Positions 13,248-14,057 of a DNA stretch of 14,057 bases are shown here, piece by piece; the stretch's first letter is position 1, and the number at the start of each line of letters is the position of its first letter. The DNA is from JBBSGC01 sp038254525. Lineage in GTDB: Bacteria; Actinomycetota; Actinomycetes; Propionibacteriales; Nocardioidaceae. Where the stretch lies: NCBI GenBank assembly GCA_038254525.1, contig JBBSGC010000045.1:1-14057 (forward strand), in the 5' to 3' direction. The notes below the pieces were generated by a model that was not told where the DNA came from, did not search any database, and saw only the letters and a list, made by a program, of their open reading frames with translations. The position numbers and the translations under genes were made by a program.

Positions 13248-13265
13248 GACAGAAGGAGGATCGCC

Positions 13266-13952
13266 ATGACCAACACCACCAGCACCACCGGCACGACGCG
13301 CTCGAGGACCGCTCGGCGTACGGTCCGATCACGCGCGCTCATCCTGGCCGCGGCAGCCGCGGCGACCGCCGCCTCGGCCGGCCTGGGTCCATCCGTCGCG
13401 CAGGCCGACCCGGGGGACACCGTCCTGCCCATCGGATCGAGCCAGTTGGTGCAGAGCGAGGACCTCGCCGCGATCCAAGTGAAGCTGGACACCGAGACCG
13501 TCGTCCTGAACCGCGACGACGACTTCTCCGCATGCATCGGCGAAGGCAACCGGTGGACCGACGTCCTTCACGGTTCCAGCAAGCCGATCACTGCCGCCTG
13601 GACGAGCCGGCGCCACAGCGACCAGGCGCTGTACGAGTCGATCGCCCAGGCGGCGACTCCCACCCAGGCGAAGCGCTACGCCAAGACGCTGCTCGACGCT
13701 GGGATCCGCGACTGCCAGGGCAAGCCGAGGAAGTGGGACTTCCATTACGGCCCGACCGACTCGGCCCGGGTCGGCTCCGGCTTCGCCACGTGGGCCGTGT
13801 CGTACCGCGGGGACGAGACCCGCCCGGACGGCGGCGTGGTCGTCTTCCGCAAGGGCACAAACTTCGGCTTCATCGAGGTGACCGGGACGTGGGGTCCGGC
13901 GGGCCAGACCATGGAGTCGGTGGCGAAGGTGGCCGTCAACCGCCTCGCCTGA
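13266..13952 (+). CDS. Secreted protein, paralogue of the upstream protein
   Basis: 228 residues. ATG at 13266 has a strong AGGAGG (13254-13259). The N-terminus is Thr-rich, then Arg-rich (RSRTARRTVRSR), then a hydrophobic Ala stretch (24-40) ending in VAQA|DPG, a likely signal-peptidase I site after Ala47. The start may be longer than needed, but the site is good. The mature part shares with the upstream protein: a first Cys (90), a CQ Cys (150), YGPT (161-164), a following G..TW segment, and GGVVVFRKG (189-197). Cys90-Cys150 is a likely disulfide. Unlike its neighbour it has no membrane anchor or Pro linker and lacks the second Cys pair, so it should be released. Function unknown. The 118-nt gap upstream carries a hairpin; a separate promoter is not evident. 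Confidence 0.85.
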   Translation: MTNTTSTTGTTRSRTARRTVRSRALILAAAAAATAASAGLGPSVAQADPGDTVLPIGSSQLVQSEDLAAIQVKLDTETVVLNRDDDFSACIGEGNRWTDVLHGSSKPITAAWTSRRHSDQALYESIAQAATPTQAKRYAKTLLDAGIRDCQGKPRKWDFHYGPTDSARVGSGFATWAVSYRGDETRPDGGVVVFRKGTNFGFIEVTGTWGPAGQTMESVAKVAVNRLA

Positions 13953-14057
13953 CAGCGAGGAGGTTGAAGAGTCCCCCTCTGCGTCGCGCTGGCGGAACCC
14001 GTCAACCTGCTGCACGGCATGAACGCGTGGCCGGCGAGTGGACGCGACCTTGCCATC
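13953..14057. other. Window end, no gene supported
   Basis: 105 nt after the last stop. GAGGAGG (about 13958-13964) and CCCCCTC (about 13973-13979) could pair imperfectly, but no T-run follows. An ATG at 14020 without a ribosome-binding site opens only 12 codons before the edge. Nothing is called. Confidence 0.4.

Overview
The window reads as chromosomal DNA of a high-GC actinobacterium. Codon third positions are strongly G/C, GTG starts are common, and one block follows the gene order of the Mycobacterium tuberculosis Rv3667-Rv3677c region: acs, a holin-X membrane protein, marP, a Nudix hydrolase, a thioredoxin-like protein, nth, crp and a metallo-beta-lactamase-fold hydrolase. I assign no genus. 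I saw no tRNA, rRNA, CRISPR array, insertion sequence or prophage module.

Layout. (1) 1-1668: 3' part of acetyl-CoA synthetase (acs). (2) 1669-2065: mostly non-coding, with an 11-bp direct repeat pair and one doubtful small ORF. (3) 2066-2482: holin-X family membrane protein, convergent with the next block. (4) 5596 down to 2493, minus strand: a four-gene operon nth > thioredoxin-like lipoprotein > Nudix (CoA-pyrophosphatase type) > marP. Each start overlaps the previous stop by 4 nt (ATGA, GTGA, GTGA). The thioredoxin-like gene is broken by a frame change. (5) 5694-6371: crp, divergent from nth, with a possible CRP half-palindrome between them. (6) 8071 down to 6417, minus strand: a second Nudix hydrolase and a metallo-beta-lactamase-fold protein, also overlapping by GTGA. 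(7) 8142-11843: a small catabolic group made of an SDR dehydrogenase, a RidA-like protein, a PaaX-family regulator and an aryl-CoA ligase of the 2-aminobenzoate/benzoate-CoA ligase type. (8) 12075-13952: a protein that is only sigma region 4, then two related exported proteins of unknown function. (9) 13953-14057: nothing recognised.

How the genes fit together. The conserved core joins acetate activation, cAMP-responsive control (CRP), DNA base-excision repair (Nth), nucleotide/CoA clean-up (two Nudix enzymes) and envelope acid/redox defence (MarP and the thioredoxin-like lipoprotein). The SDR/RidA/PaaX/ligase group looks like part of an aerobic aromatic-acid pathway running through CoA thioesters. 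Its ring-attacking oxygenase is not in view. The least explained part is the last block: a sigma-region-4-only ORF translationally coupled to a membrane-anchored Ser/Pro/Thr-linker protein, followed by a secreted paralogue of that protein. Several genes that lack a Shine-Dalgarno sequence (nth, the second Nudix gene, paaX-like) have a TANNNT hexamer 6-9 nt before the start codon, which suggests leaderless transcripts.
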